Origin: an uncultured beta proteobacterium
GTDB taxonomy: Bacteria; Pseudomonadota; Gammaproteobacteria; Burkholderiales; Burkholderiaceae_C
Direction: 5' to 3'
Assembly: GCA_903905735.1 (NCBI GenBank)
Contig: CAIVHU010000097.1
Coordinates: 1 to 51,722 of the forward strand
DNA length: 51,722 nt
Numbering within the stretch: position 1 is the stretch's first letter; each line of letters opens with the position of its first letter. The notes beneath the pieces are model-generated. The model was not told the origin of the DNA. It saw nothing but the letters and a program-made list of their open reading frames with translations, and searched no databases. Below, piece by piece: positions 43,908-51,722 of the stretch. The position numbers and the translations under genes were made by a program.

Positions 43908-46349
43908 TCAATCGTAATTGCTGAAACGGCTTGGTGCGCCCGCAGGCTCACGCAAGTTCTGATAACCGGGGATATTGCTCTTGAGGGTCTGCAGCGGGTT
44001 CACGCCCAGGCGGGAAAACCCGACAAATTCCAATTGAAACATGATGCTCTGGTTGGCAGTGGTGGTGCTGGTTTGCAGGCGCGAAAACACGACACGTCCC
44101 AGCCAGCAACCCGCATCGTACTCAAATCCGATGATCGCGTTGACCATCTGCTTCACGTCCATGCCGTAGTTCAGGCGCCCGACGCTGTACCAGCGGCCCA
44201 CGCCTTCGCCCTGCCCCATGCTGCTGGCTTGGCCGCGATCACCCCACAGGTCGTTCAAAGGCCATTGCCAGCCCAGATCAATCTGTTCACTGGCGCCGCG
44301 CTGATACCGGTATGCAAGCGACAGCGTGCGGTAGCTGCCAGGGTGATAACGCCCACCCAGGGTTGAGCGGATGGTGCGTTGATTGTCGGGGTTCACCTCC
44401 ACTGTCCCATCAAAATTCCAATGCGGGTCCCAGTTGATCGAGCTGCTCAGCAGCAAGTCACTGAGCCGACCTGTCACAGGAATCCCGCCCGGCAAGGTCA
44501 CCAACTGGTCGCTGAACTGCACGCGCTGCGCCACACCAAAGCGCGCTGACTCGGCACCTGTGTCCGGGTCCAGCAAGCGACTGGTCACGCCCAGCGTCAG
44601 CTGATTGGCGTCCGAGATGCGGTCATTGCCCACAAAAGCATTCTCGGTATAGATCGTTGACAAATTGAAATCATTGGCGCCCGAGTCGTAATTGGGTAGC
44701 AGACTCTGGTCGCGGTACGGCGTGCGAACATAAAACGCGCGGGGTTCGAGCGTCTGAAGCAGGTTGCGGCCAAAAAACTGCGCCGCTCGCTCAAACACCA
44801 ACCCGCTGTCCAGGCTGAAGGTTGGCAACACCCGGCTGACCGCACGGTCGCCATTGCTCAGGGGTGCATCAAATTCATACTGGGTGGCATTCAGTTGCAA
44901 CTTGGGTGTGATAAAGCCCTCCGGGGCGCGCCAGGTACGGCTTGCCTGCATCACTGCAAACATGCGCTGACCGTTGGGCTGATTGGTCAGGCTGCTATCA
45001 GAAACAAACTTGGTGTAGTCCGCATCCATCGCCAGATTCAATCCTGACGCAGTGCTGCTGGCGTAGTGCGTGGCCAGTTCGGGCAGGCGGTCATAGGGCG
45101 GCACGATATTGGCCGTCGGGTCTTGCAAGTCCTGCAGTGTCTGCCATTTGAGCGTGCGCACGAAGCTGCTGAAAGGCCCGTTGGTCCAGGACAGCTTGGC
45201 ATCGTTGGCCAGCAAACGCTGCGTGAGCTGGCCGTTCGCCGCCACCAGGGCCGCATTGGTGGGCGACAGCAGTTGGGTGGATGTACCGCCGGGGCGCGTG
45301 AAATCCAGCCAGTAGTTGTCGTCACTGACGCGGTTCAGGTTCAGGCTCAAGTCCAAACCATGGTCGGTCCAGTCGCTGGCGATGTGCGCCTGGTGGCTCG
45401 CTTCCAAGCTCCAGCGACTGGTGTTGCGCAACTGGTCGGTGGGCATCCAGTCGATCTGCGTGGAGCCCGAGTAATCCGGCTCCAGGTAGCGGAATTCGGT
45501 GCTGATGTCGAGCCCGCGCTTGGTCATCAGCGTGGGCGTGAAAGTGGCATCTCGGTTGGGCGCGATATTCCAGTAATACGGCAAGGCCAACTCAAACCCG
45601 TTGACGTTGTCCAGCCCGATGGTGGGTGGAAGCACGCCGGACTTGCGCTGGTCGCTCAGCGGGAAAGTCAGATAGGGGATAGGCAGGATGGGCACGCCTT
45701 TGAAACTCAGCACCGCCCCCTCGGCAGTGCCCACGTCTTCCTCGTTGTCCATGCTGATCTGGGTGGCGCGCAAAATCCAGTCGGGCAGCCAGTCCGGTCC
45801 ACCCTGACGTTTGCAGGTTGTGAAGGTGGCGTTGTGGATCACGGCGCGCTGGTCGTCCAGAAAATCCACACGGTCGGCCTGGCCGTGGGCGTCGTTCTTC
45901 AGGAAGTGGTAGGTGGGCTCGTTGAAAAAGCCTTCGAACGCGTCCACCCGCAGTTCCACCAGCGGGCCTTCATAGACGTTGCCTGCCCGGTTGATACGCA
46001 CATTGCCACTTGCACGCGCCAGGTCGGTCGGCTGGTTGTAATCCAGGCGGTCAGCCTTGATCACCATGTCGCCCTTGCGCAGCATGGCATGGCCCTGCAC
46101 TACGGTTTCTAGGTCGGTGCGCCCGGTGATGGTGTCGCCAGAGACAAAAACGGGCAGCAGGCTGCGGGTGAGCGGACTGATGGCCGACTCCAGCGCCACG
46201 CTGTTGCGCAGTTGCAGCGTGTCATTGGGCACGCCGTCCTGCGCCAGCACCATGGCAGGAGCCAACAGTCCGGCGGACAGCCAGACACCCACCCCACGCC
46301 AACGGCCATCACCCGCCCGGGAAAAGGGGTCAAGCGTCAAAAAGGACAT
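43908..46349 (-). CDS. lptD: LPS-assembly protein LptD
   Basis: ATG 46349 is chosen over the TTG at 46379; it gives a signal peptide cut near MVLAQDG and a protein of 813 residues. The OstA-like periplasmic part (AMLRKGDMVIKADRLDYNQP; ARASGNVRINRAGNVYEGP) precedes the LptD beta-barrel domain (GVLPPTIGLDNVNGFELALP; FRYLEPDYSGSTQIDWMP). It inserts LPS into the outer leaflet. It heads the lptD-surA-rsmA group and is divergent from amgK, an arrangement also seen in Pseudomonas. Confidence 0.95.
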   Translation of the reverse strand: MSFLTLDPFSRAGDGRWRGVGVWLSAGLLAPAMVLAQDGVPNDTLQLRNSVALESAISPLTRSLLPVFVSGDTITGRTDLETVVQGHAMLRKGDMVIKADRLDYNQPTDLARASGNVRINRAGNVYEGPLVELRVDAFEGFFNEPTYHFLKNDAHGQADRVDFLDDQRAVIHNATFTTCKRQGGPDWLPDWILRATQISMDNEEDVGTAEGAVLSFKGVPILPIPYLTFPLSDQRKSGVLPPTIGLDNVNGFELALPYYWNIAPNRDATFTPTLMTKRGLDISTEFRYLEPDYSGSTQIDWMPTDQLRNTSRWSLEASHQAHIASDWTDHGLDLSLNLNRVSDDNYWLDFTRPGGTSTQLLSPTNAALVAANGQLTQRLLANDAKLSWTNGPFSSFVRTLKWQTLQDLQDPTANIVPPYDRLPELATHYASSTASGLNLAMDADYTKFVSDSSLTNQPNGQRMFAVMQASRTWRAPEGFITPKLQLNATQYEFDAPLSNGDRAVSRVLPTFSLDSGLVFERAAQFFGRNLLQTLEPRAFYVRTPYRDQSLLPNYDSGANDFNLSTIYTENAFVGNDRISDANQLTLGVTSRLLDPDTGAESARFGVAQRVQFSDQLVTLPGGIPVTGRLSDLLLSSSINWDPHWNFDGTVEVNPDNQRTIRSTLGGRYHPGSYRTLSLAYRYQRGASEQIDLGWQWPLNDLWGDRGQASSMGQGEGVGRWYSVGRLNYGMDVKQMVNAIIGFEYDAGCWLGRVVFSRLQTSTTTANQSIMFQLEFVGFSRLGVNPLQTLKSNIPGYQNLREPAGAPSRFSNYD

Positions 46350-46421
46350 GAAGCAAGCACACAAAAAGGCATGAGGCAATCGAAGAGGGCTGGCAAAGGG
46401 GATCAGTAGAATGGATTATCC

Positions 46422-47609
46422 ATGAGCCAAGCCAACCCCACCTCACTTATCCACGCCCCCGCCAGCCAGCCCGACACGACCATCGTCTGGACTGACCCAC
46501 AACGGGCTGCACAATTTGACCACTGGCTGGAAAAAACGGCACCTGAACACGGCTTGCAGGCCGCGACGCTGCGACTGGCCAGTGTCGATGCCAGCTTCCG
46601 GCGCTATTTCCGCATCGACTCCAGCCAAGGCAGCCGCATCATCATGGACGCACCTCCGGATCGTGAAAACTGCCAGCCGTTTGTCAAAGTAGCGCAACTG
46701 ATGTTTGATGCGGGCCTGCACGCGCCCGAGGTGCTGGCCTGGGACGAGCCGCAGGGCTTCATGCTGCTGACCGATCTGGGCGGTCAGACCATGATGCAGG
46801 CCATCGACAAAGCCAACCCGCAGGCGAATTTGCCGCTGTATTTGCTGGCGGTGGACGCGCTGATCACCTGGCAACTGGCTTCGCAGCCCGATGTTCTACC
46901 GCCCTACAATGAAGCGCTGCTGCGCCGCGAACTCGACCTGTTTCCCGACTGGTATCTGGTGCAGCACAAGGGCTTGACCATTGACGCGCCGATGCGCTTT
47001 ACCCTGGACAACACGTTCAAGCAGATCATCGCCGCCAATCTGGCCCAACCCAGCGTGTTTGTGCACCGCGATTACATGCCCCGCAACCTGATGGTTCGGG
47101 ACGAAGATGCCGGACAATTTTTCGCCGGGCGGCCCCAAGAAAAATTAGCCCCCTCGGGGGGCAGCGCAGTACGCGCAGCGACAAGCGTGGGGGCTTGTCT
47201 CGGTGTATTGGACTTCCAGGACGCGGTGTATGGCCCGATCACCTACGATATTGCCAGCCTGATGCGCGACGCATTTTTGAGCTGGGACGAAGACTTTTGC
47301 CTGGACGTGACGATTCGTTACTGGGAAAAAGCCCGCAGGGCTGGCCTGCCGGTGGGCGACGACTTTGGCGAGTTTTACCGCGGCGTGGAATGGATGGGCC
47401 TGCAACGCCACCTGAAAGTAGCCGGCATCTTCGCACGCCTGACCCTGCGCGACGGCAAGCCGCAGTACCTGGCCGACACGCCGCGTTTCATCCACTACAT
47501 CCGCGCCACCTGCGCGCGCTACCGCGAGCTCAAACCCCTGCTGCGGCTGGTGGACAAGGCAGAAGGGATTGTGGAGCCAGACATCTTCGGCTTTGGCCGT
47601 CAAGCATAA
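46422..47609 (+). CDS. amgK: AmgK-like sugar kinase with in-frame repeat insert
   Basis: This 395-residue phosphotransferase-fold protein is divergent from lptD, like amgK in Pseudomonas. The catalytic loop HRDYMPRNLMV (215-225) and the metal-binding DFQD (264-267) are present. Family members have only a few residues between them, but here residues about 229-259 (AGQFFAGRPQEKLAPS and on) are encoded by a dispersed repeat. AmgK phosphorylates MurNAc and GlcNAc at C1 for peptidoglycan recycling, and MurU acts next. The usual partner murU is 40 kb away at 6502. Whether the insert allows activity is open. Confidence 0.85.
   Translation: MSQANPTSLIHAPASQPDTTIVWTDPQRAAQFDHWLEKTAPEHGLQAATLRLASVDASFRRYFRIDSSQGSRIIMDAPPDRENCQPFVKVAQLMFDAGLHAPEVLAWDEPQGFMLLTDLGGQTMMQAIDKANPQANLPLYLLAVDALITWQLASQPDVLPPYNEALLRRELDLFPDWYLVQHKGLTIDAPMRFTLDNTFKQIIAANLAQPSVFVHRDYMPRNLMVRDEDAGQFFAGRPQEKLAPSGGSAVRAATSVGACLGVLDFQDAVYGPITYDIASLMRDAFLSWDEDFCLDVTIRYWEKARRAGLPVGDDFGEFYRGVEWMGLQRHLKVAGIFARLTLRDGKPQYLADTPRFIHYIRATCARYRELKPLLRLVDKAEGIVEPDIFGFGRQA
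47128..47198 (+). repeat. Dispersed repeat family B inside amgK
   Basis: Arms AGCCCCC (47147-47153) and GGGGGCT (47189-47195), with an inner palindrome GCCCCC-T-CGGGGG (47149 onward), surround CAGCGCAGTACGCGCAGCG. I recall very similar elements being common in Comamonadaceae genomes. It is read in frame through amgK, adding about 31 residues. Confidence 0.7.
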
Positions 47610-47661
47610 AATTGGCCTCTCGCCCTTATAGATAAAGCGCCAGTAGCTACTTATTTCATAG
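47608..47661 (-). repeat. Dispersed repeat family A, copy between amgK and rsmE
   Basis: AAATTGGCCTCTCGCCCTTAT, then GATAAAGCGCCAGTAGCTAC and TTATTTCATAG. This is the clearest copy and aligns over its whole length with 51289-51343. Confidence 0.7.
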
Positions 47662-47674
47662 TTGCTCCACCACG

Positions 47675-48460
47675 ATGCCGCGCTTTCACTGCCCCACCGC
47701 CCTGAGCACAGGCGCTTTGCTGGACCTGCCAGCAGGTGCGGCGCGCCATGTGCAGGTGCTGCGCCTGCAGCCGGGCGACGGCATCACCCTGTTCACCGGC
47801 GACACTTCGGGCGAGTTCAACGCCACCGTCACCCAGATGGGCCGCAGCAGCGTGCAGGTGAAGATCGGCGACTTTGTGTCCACCCAGCGCGAACCGACCT
47901 TGCGCGTGCATCTGGCGGTGGGCATGCCTGCCAACGAACGCATGGACTGGCTGGTGGAAAAAGCCGCCGAACTGGGCGCGGCCAGCATCCAGCCCCTGAT
48001 GACCGAACGCAGCGTGCTGCGCCTCGCGGGTGATCGCGCCGACAAAAAAGTGGCGCACTGGCAAAGCGTGGCCGTGGCCGCCTGCGAGCAATGTGGTGGC
48101 AACCGGGTGCCGCTGATTCACCCGGTGATGACACTGGCACAGTGGCTCAAAAGCCATGCCGAACGCTGCGCCGCCGCGCCGTCAGACAACCCGCAGTTGG
48201 GCTTGTTGTTGTCATTGAAACCTCATACGCAAGGGGTGCGAGAAGCAGCCGCCCCCTTGATGGTCAAGGCAAGTTTGCCGGTAAATGGCACCAGCGCCAA
48301 CGAGGCGGACATTACTTTCTTGTCTGGCCCCGAAGGTGGCCTGAGCTCCGCCGAAGAAGTGGCTACGCTGGCAGCAGGCCTGAAGCCCGTCACGCTGGGG
48401 CCACGCGTGCTGCGCGCCGAAACGGCTGCACTGGCGGCCTTGACCACCCTGCTGGTGTAA
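47675..48460 (+). CDS. rsmE: 16S rRNA m3U1498 methyltransferase
   Basis: This 261-residue SPOUT methyltransferase has the N-terminal PUA-like part (GAARHVQVLRLQPGDGITLF) and the knotted C-terminal part with PANERMDWLVEKAAELG, the SAM-binding FLSGPEGGLSSAEE and the LGPRVLRAETAALAALT knot end. It methylates U1498 of 16S rRNA. It converges with acuI, with 12 bases between their stops and no visible terminator. Confidence 0.94.
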   Translation: MPRFHCPTALSTGALLDLPAGAARHVQVLRLQPGDGITLFTGDTSGEFNATVTQMGRSSVQVKIGDFVSTQREPTLRVHLAVGMPANERMDWLVEKAAELGAASIQPLMTERSVLRLAGDRADKKVAHWQSVAVAACEQCGGNRVPLIHPVMTLAQWLKSHAERCAAAPSDNPQLGLLLSLKPHTQGVREAAAPLMVKASLPVNGTSANEADITFLSGPEGGLSSAEEVATLAAGLKPVTLGPRVLRAETAALAALTTLLV

Positions 48461-48472
48461 GCCAGATCGCTG

Positions 48473-49456
48473 TCAGGCGTTCACGTCCACCACCACCCGA
48501 CCACGAACCTGACCGTCGAGCAGTTGGGTGGCCATGGGAATGGCCTCGGCCAGACCGATCTCGTGGGTGATCAGGTCCAGTTTCGAGATGTCCAGATCGG
48601 TCGCCAGACGCTGCCACGCCACCAGGCGATCGGGCCGTGGACACACCACGCTGTCGATGCCAACCAGCGTCACACCGCGCAGGATGAACGGTGCCACACT
48701 CGCCGGAAAATCCATGCCACCGGCCAGGCCGCAGGCGGCGACCACACCACGGTATTTGGTGGTGGCACACACATTGACCAGGGTGTGGCTACCCACGACA
48801 TCGACCGCACCAGCCCAGCGCTCGCGACCCAGAGGTTTGCCGGGTGAGGAAAACTCAGACCGCGCCAGGACCTCGCTGGCGCCCAGGCTCTTGAGATAGT
48901 CCGCTTCCGCTGGCCGCCCGCTGACCGCGACGACGGTGTAGCCGAGATTGGACAGAAGCGACACCGCCACACTCCCGACCCCGCCTGCGGCCCCGGTGAC
49001 CAGGATCTCGCCCTTGTCAGGCGTAACACCTTGGCGCTCCAGCGCCAGCACGCACAACATGGCGGTGTAGCCGGCCGTGCCAATGGCCATGGCCTGTTGC
49101 GGTGTGAACTGCGGCGGCAGCGGCACCAGCCAGTCCCCTTTCAGGCGCGCCTTCTGGGCCAATCCGCCCCAGTGACTTTCACCAACACCCCAGCCATTGA
49201 GCACCACCGCGTCACGCGCCTGATACCCTGGGTGCCTGCTGTCTTCGACGGTACCGACGAGGTCGATCCCAGGCACCATCGGAAACTTGCGCACCACCGG
49301 GCCGCGGCCTGTGATGGCCAGGCCGTCTTTGTAGTTCAGGGTTGAATGGCTGACGCGCACGGTCACGTCGCCGGCAGGAAGTTGCGCTTCGTCGATGTCC
49401 TTGACGCTGGCCCGATAGCCTGCGTCGTCTTTTTCAATGATGATGGCTTTGAACAT
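48473..49456 (-). CDS. acuI: Acrylyl-CoA reductase AcuI/YhdH (MDR family)
   Basis: ATG 49456 follows AAGGAGCGG and gives [18 protein letters not shown]; 327 residues, normal for AcuI. Landmarks are [21 protein letters not shown], the NADP-binding [16 protein letters not shown], and [15 protein letters not shown]. No zinc ligands are seen, as usual for this branch. It reduces acrylyl-CoA to propionyl-CoA and protects against this toxic electrophile. Confidence 0.93.
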   Translation of the reverse strand: MFKAIIIEKDDAGYRASVKDIDEAQLPAGDVTVRVSHSTLNYKDGLAITGRGPVVRKFPMVPGIDLVGTVEDSRHPGYQARDAVVLNGWGVGESHWGGLAQKARLKGDWLVPLPPQFTPQQAMAIGTAGYTAMLCVLALERQGVTPDKGEILVTGAAGGVGSVAVSLLSNLGYTVVAVSGRPAEADYLKSLGASEVLARSEFSSPGKPLGRERWAGAVDVVGSHTLVNVCATTKYRGVVAACGLAGGMDFPASVAPFILRGVTLVGIDSVVCPRPDRLVAWQRLATDLDISKLDLITHEIGLAEAIPMATQLLDGQVRGRVVVDVNA

Positions 49457-49490
49457 ATCCCGCTCCTTGTAACGGGATTCATTCTGCCAC

Positions 49491-49973
49491 CTAGGCCAAA
49501 ACACCCCCGGGTTCAGCCAATGCAACCTCCACCGCGCTGGGTGCCTTGAACCTGAGCAGTTTGTCCCGAAAGGTATCCGGCATCGGTGCCACCTTGCGCG
49601 TGGCGTAGTCGAAAAACACGATGCCCGTCTTGCCGCGCCCCACTTCACGCTGGGTGGACTGCTCGTTCATGGACCACACCATGTCAAAACCCTTGCGGCC
49701 CAGATCGGCCGCTCCCAGGCGAATGACCATCACTTCACCGTGAAACGCCTCGGAGCGGTATTGCAGCGCGGCGTCAGACACCAGAATGCCCACCCCTTCG
49801 ATGTCGAGGTCTGTATAGCCCAGCGACTTGAAAAACCTGACACGGGCTTCGGACACCAGTGTCAGCAGCAGCGCGTTGTCCAGATGCCCCCCGTAATTCA
49901 GGTGGCTCTGGTACAGCGTGATGCTGGTGGAAAAGGCGAACCGGGCAGGAAGGCGGATTTGAATGCGAGCCAT
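49491..49973 (-). CDS. Acyl-CoA thioesterase, 4HBT hotdog family
   Basis: This 160-residue protein has the hotdog pattern [20 protein letters not shown], in which the HxxYGGHLDN segment differs from the usual D in 4HBT enzymes, then [13 protein letters not shown]. It is 34 bases upstream of acuI and on the same strand. Substrate is unknown; short or medium acyl-CoA is likely for this group. Confidence 0.82.
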   Translation of the reverse strand: MARIQIRLPARFAFSTSITLYQSHLNYGGHLDNALLLTLVSEARVRFFKSLGYTDLDIEGVGILVSDAALQYRSEAFHGEVMVIRLGAADLGRKGFDMVWSMNEQSTQREVGRGKTGIVFFDYATRKVAPMPDTFRDKLLRFKAPSAVEVALAEPGGVLA

Positions 49974-49999
49974 GGATCAGACGCTTCGACGGCTTTACT

Positions 50000-51085
50000 C
50001 TAAATTTTGACCGTGGTCATGTAGTTGCCAAACCATTGCTCGGAAAAGCGCCCCCACAGGATCTGGTCACGCTGGAAGGCCCGCATGTCGCGGTGAATCT
50101 TCTTGAACTCGGGCGACTTGGCTTCATGCTCGGCAAACACTTCCATGGATGCCTTGAAGCCGGCATCCATGATTTCTTTGGAAAACGGCCGCAGTTGTGT
50201 CTTGTCCGCCACCAGTCTCTTCAACGCCGTCGGGTTGAAAGCATCGTACTTGGTCGTCATGTCGCGGGCGGCCACCGTGGTGGCCACGTCAACCATGGCC
50301 TGATATTCAGGCGACAGGGCCGCATAGGCCTTGGTGTTGATGTAAAACTCAAGCTCTGCACCACCTTCCCACCATCCGGGGTAGTAGTAGAACGGTGCCA
50401 CCTTGTTGAAGCCCAGTTTCAGGTCATCGTAGGGGCCGACAAACTCGGTGGCATCCAGCGACCCCTTCTCGAGCGCCTGATACACATCGCCGGCCGGCAT
50501 GTTTTGCGACACCACACCGAGTTTTTGCATGGTCTCGCCAAGCAGGCCACCGCCCATACGCATCTTCAGACCTTTCAGATCCTGCACCGTCTTGATTTCC
50601 TTGCGGTACCAGCCACCCATCTGGGTGCCGGTGTTGCCTGCGCTGCGACTCTTGATGTTGTACTTGGCATAGAACTCGTCCATCAACTTGCGGCCATTGC
50701 CATGGTCCATCCAGGCATCCATCTGGCGGGCCGTCAGTCCAAAAGGCACTGCACAGCCAAACGCAAAAATAGGGTCCTTGCCGGTGAAATAGTAGGAGGC
50801 GGTCTGCGCCATCTCCACTGTGCCGTTCTGGATGCCGTCCACCACACCAAAAGCTGGCATGAGTTCGCCACCAGCGTGCACGGACACCTCAAATTTGCCG
50901 CTCGACAAGTCCTTGACGGTCTTGGCAAACATTTCGGCGCTGCCAAAAATGGTGTCCAGTGATTTCGGGAAACTCGACGCCATGCGCCAGCGAACATTCA
51001 CACCTTGTGCATGCACTGCAGGTGCGGCACCAGCGGCCAGCACGCCAGCCAATCCAGCGTGCTTGATAACAGAACGGCGATCCAT
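50000..51085 (-). CDS. TRAP transporter substrate-binding protein (DctP family)
   Basis: This 361-residue protein begins MDRRSVIKHAGLAGVLAAG, a Tat-type signal (RRSVIK) cut near AVHAQG. The DctP fold shows MASSFPKSLDTIFGSAE, AFGCAVPFGLTARQ and a conserved Arg-containing strand (LKMRMGGGLLGET). The WEGGAELEFYIN region suggests an organic-acid ligand, such as a 2-oxoacid. No permease genes dctQ or dctM lie in the window, so it is an orphan here or its partners are elsewhere. Confidence 0.9.
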   Translation of the reverse strand: MDRRSVIKHAGLAGVLAAGAAPAVHAQGVNVRWRMASSFPKSLDTIFGSAEMFAKTVKDLSSGKFEVSVHAGGELMPAFGVVDGIQNGTVEMAQTASYYFTGKDPIFAFGCAVPFGLTARQMDAWMDHGNGRKLMDEFYAKYNIKSRSAGNTGTQMGGWYRKEIKTVQDLKGLKMRMGGGLLGETMQKLGVVSQNMPAGDVYQALEKGSLDATEFVGPYDDLKLGFNKVAPFYYYPGWWEGGAELEFYINTKAYAALSPEYQAMVDVATTVAARDMTTKYDAFNPTALKRLVADKTQLRPFSKEIMDAGFKASMEVFAEHEAKSPEFKKIHRDMRAFQRDQILWGRFSEQWFGNYMTTVKI

Positions 51086-51288
51086 GGGTATTTACTCCTG
51101 AAGACGTGGTCAAAGACAGCTTGTACCGACCAGAAGACGTGACTACCAGCCGCGCAAGCAACAGATGATTATAAGAACCGGGGGTGTTAATGACAGGGTT
51201 TACCCTAGGTTTACCTGAAGTTTCTCAGCGAACGGAGTGGCCACCCGAGGACGGTGGCTCGTGATGCATCCCACCGATTTTTACATAC

Positions 51289-51343
51289 CAAATTGGGCTC
51301 CAGCCCTTGTTTATATTACGTAAGTAGCTATTTAATTCATAGT
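51289..51343 (-). repeat. Dispersed repeat family A, right-end copy
   Basis: AAATTGGGCTCCAGCCCTTG followed by a diverged middle and GTAAGTAGCTATTTAATTCA. It aligns with 47608-47661 along its full length. Confidence 0.65.
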
Positions 51344-51434
51344 ATTTCGTTGGCGATGGCACGTATCTACTGTGCCTCGGCTTTGAGCGCCGACGTTTCG
51401 CTGTGAGGCTTGAGTGACGTCAGGCAGCGTCTGC

Positions 51435-51515
51435 GGGTGGCAGGGGATGGGTTGCGGCGGCGGCCTCATACTGTCAAAGGCCCAGAAATCGGCTGCCACC
51501 CCAACCCATCCCCTG
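51435..51515. repeat. Competing inverted repeats, 14 and 9 bp
   Basis: CAGGGGATGGGTTG (51441-51454) pairs exactly with CAACCCATCCCCTG (51502-51515). GGGTGGCAG (51435-51443) pairs exactly with CTGCCACCC (51493-51501). The left arms share CAG and the right arms are adjacent, so only one stem can form fully at a time. No gene is visible beside it. Confidence 0.7.
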
Positions 51516-51722
51516 CTGGCCAGCGTCGTTGGAACGTAAACGGAGACACCCAAAGTCCAAGGGGGCAGTTGAAGTCAGGTCTGCAGCGCAACCCGAACTT
51601 CATCATAGGCAGCTATAGGGAAGTTCAATAGTTGAGCGGTCGGTGCCGCTGAAGACCTTTGAATCACCTTTTCGCCCATCCTGGTCGGCGGCTCAGTTCA
51701 GCGAGATGCTATGACTCACGCC

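Larger units (their letters stand above)
51086..51722. other. Gene-poor right end
   Basis: I find no convincing coding sequence or RNA gene in these 637 bases. The content I can point to is a promoter region for the TRAP protein gene (51086-51180), a family A repeat (51289-51343) and a pair of competing inverted repeats (51435-51515). Confidence 0.6.

Noticed and set aside
42274..43917. A 547-codon open frame on the plus strand
   Set aside because: It is the reverse of rsmA and surA, which are both certain.

Overview
The window is GC-rich, densely coded DNA from a betaproteobacterium, most likely Comamonadaceae (Rhodoferax/Polaromonas/Acidovorax-like). The family profiles, the dispersed short repeats and the lptD-surA-rsmA and amgK neighbourhood all point that way. 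This placement rests on pattern memory, not on a search.

Layout. Bases 1-5000 hold a minus-strand membrane/polyamine module: an SPFH protein, a DUF4178 protein, a DUF350 protein and a membrane-anchored spermidine-synthase homologue. Bases 5.1-8.85 kb hold an RcnB-like periplasmic protein, a DUF2189 membrane protein, a MurU-like nucleotidyltransferase and aminopeptidase P. From 8.88 to about 34.7 kb every gene is on the plus strand and forms one large aromatic-acid catabolic supercluster. It contains an IclR regulator, a branched-chain-type ABC transporter (livH, livM, livG, livF), an MBL-fold protein, an FAD monooxygenase with a DUF2783 partner, a VOC protein and a fumarylacetoacetase. These are followed by paaN-G-H-I-K, a thiolase, the ABC substrate-binding protein, a crotonase, paaABCDE, a maleylacetoacetate isomerase and an indolepyruvate:ferredoxin oxidoreductase pair. 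A glutamine-synthetase-like ligase follows.

From 36 kb onward the content is housekeeping: prolyl aminopeptidase, malic enzyme, a secreted guanyl-specific RNase with its barstar-type inhibitor, rsmA-surA-lptD, amgK, rsmE, acuI, a thioesterase and a TRAP-type binding protein.

How the cluster would work (inference). Aryl acids enter through the ABC system. PaaK, or IorAB acting on arylpyruvates, makes phenylacetyl-CoA. PaaABCDE epoxidises it, PaaG isomerises it, and PaaN, PaaH and the thiolase complete beta-oxidation. A parallel hydroxyphenylacetate/homogentisate branch would use the FAD monooxygenase, an unknown ring-cleavage step, MaiA and fumarylacetoacetase. No cupin-type homogentisate dioxygenase is present, and the small VOC protein sits where one is expected.

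Most unusual feature. The livF-position ATPase carries a complete N-terminal hemerythrin/HHE-type di-iron domain in one uninterrupted frame (12466-13806). This suggests uptake sensed or gated by O2, NO or iron in a cluster that mixes oxygenases with an oxidoreductase family that is normally O2-sensitive. Other items of note are an IorA without its ferredoxin domain, two classes of dispersed repeat read in frame inside murU and amgK, a 99-base concentric palindrome before the binding-protein gene, and a short leader ORF with a hairpin before livH.
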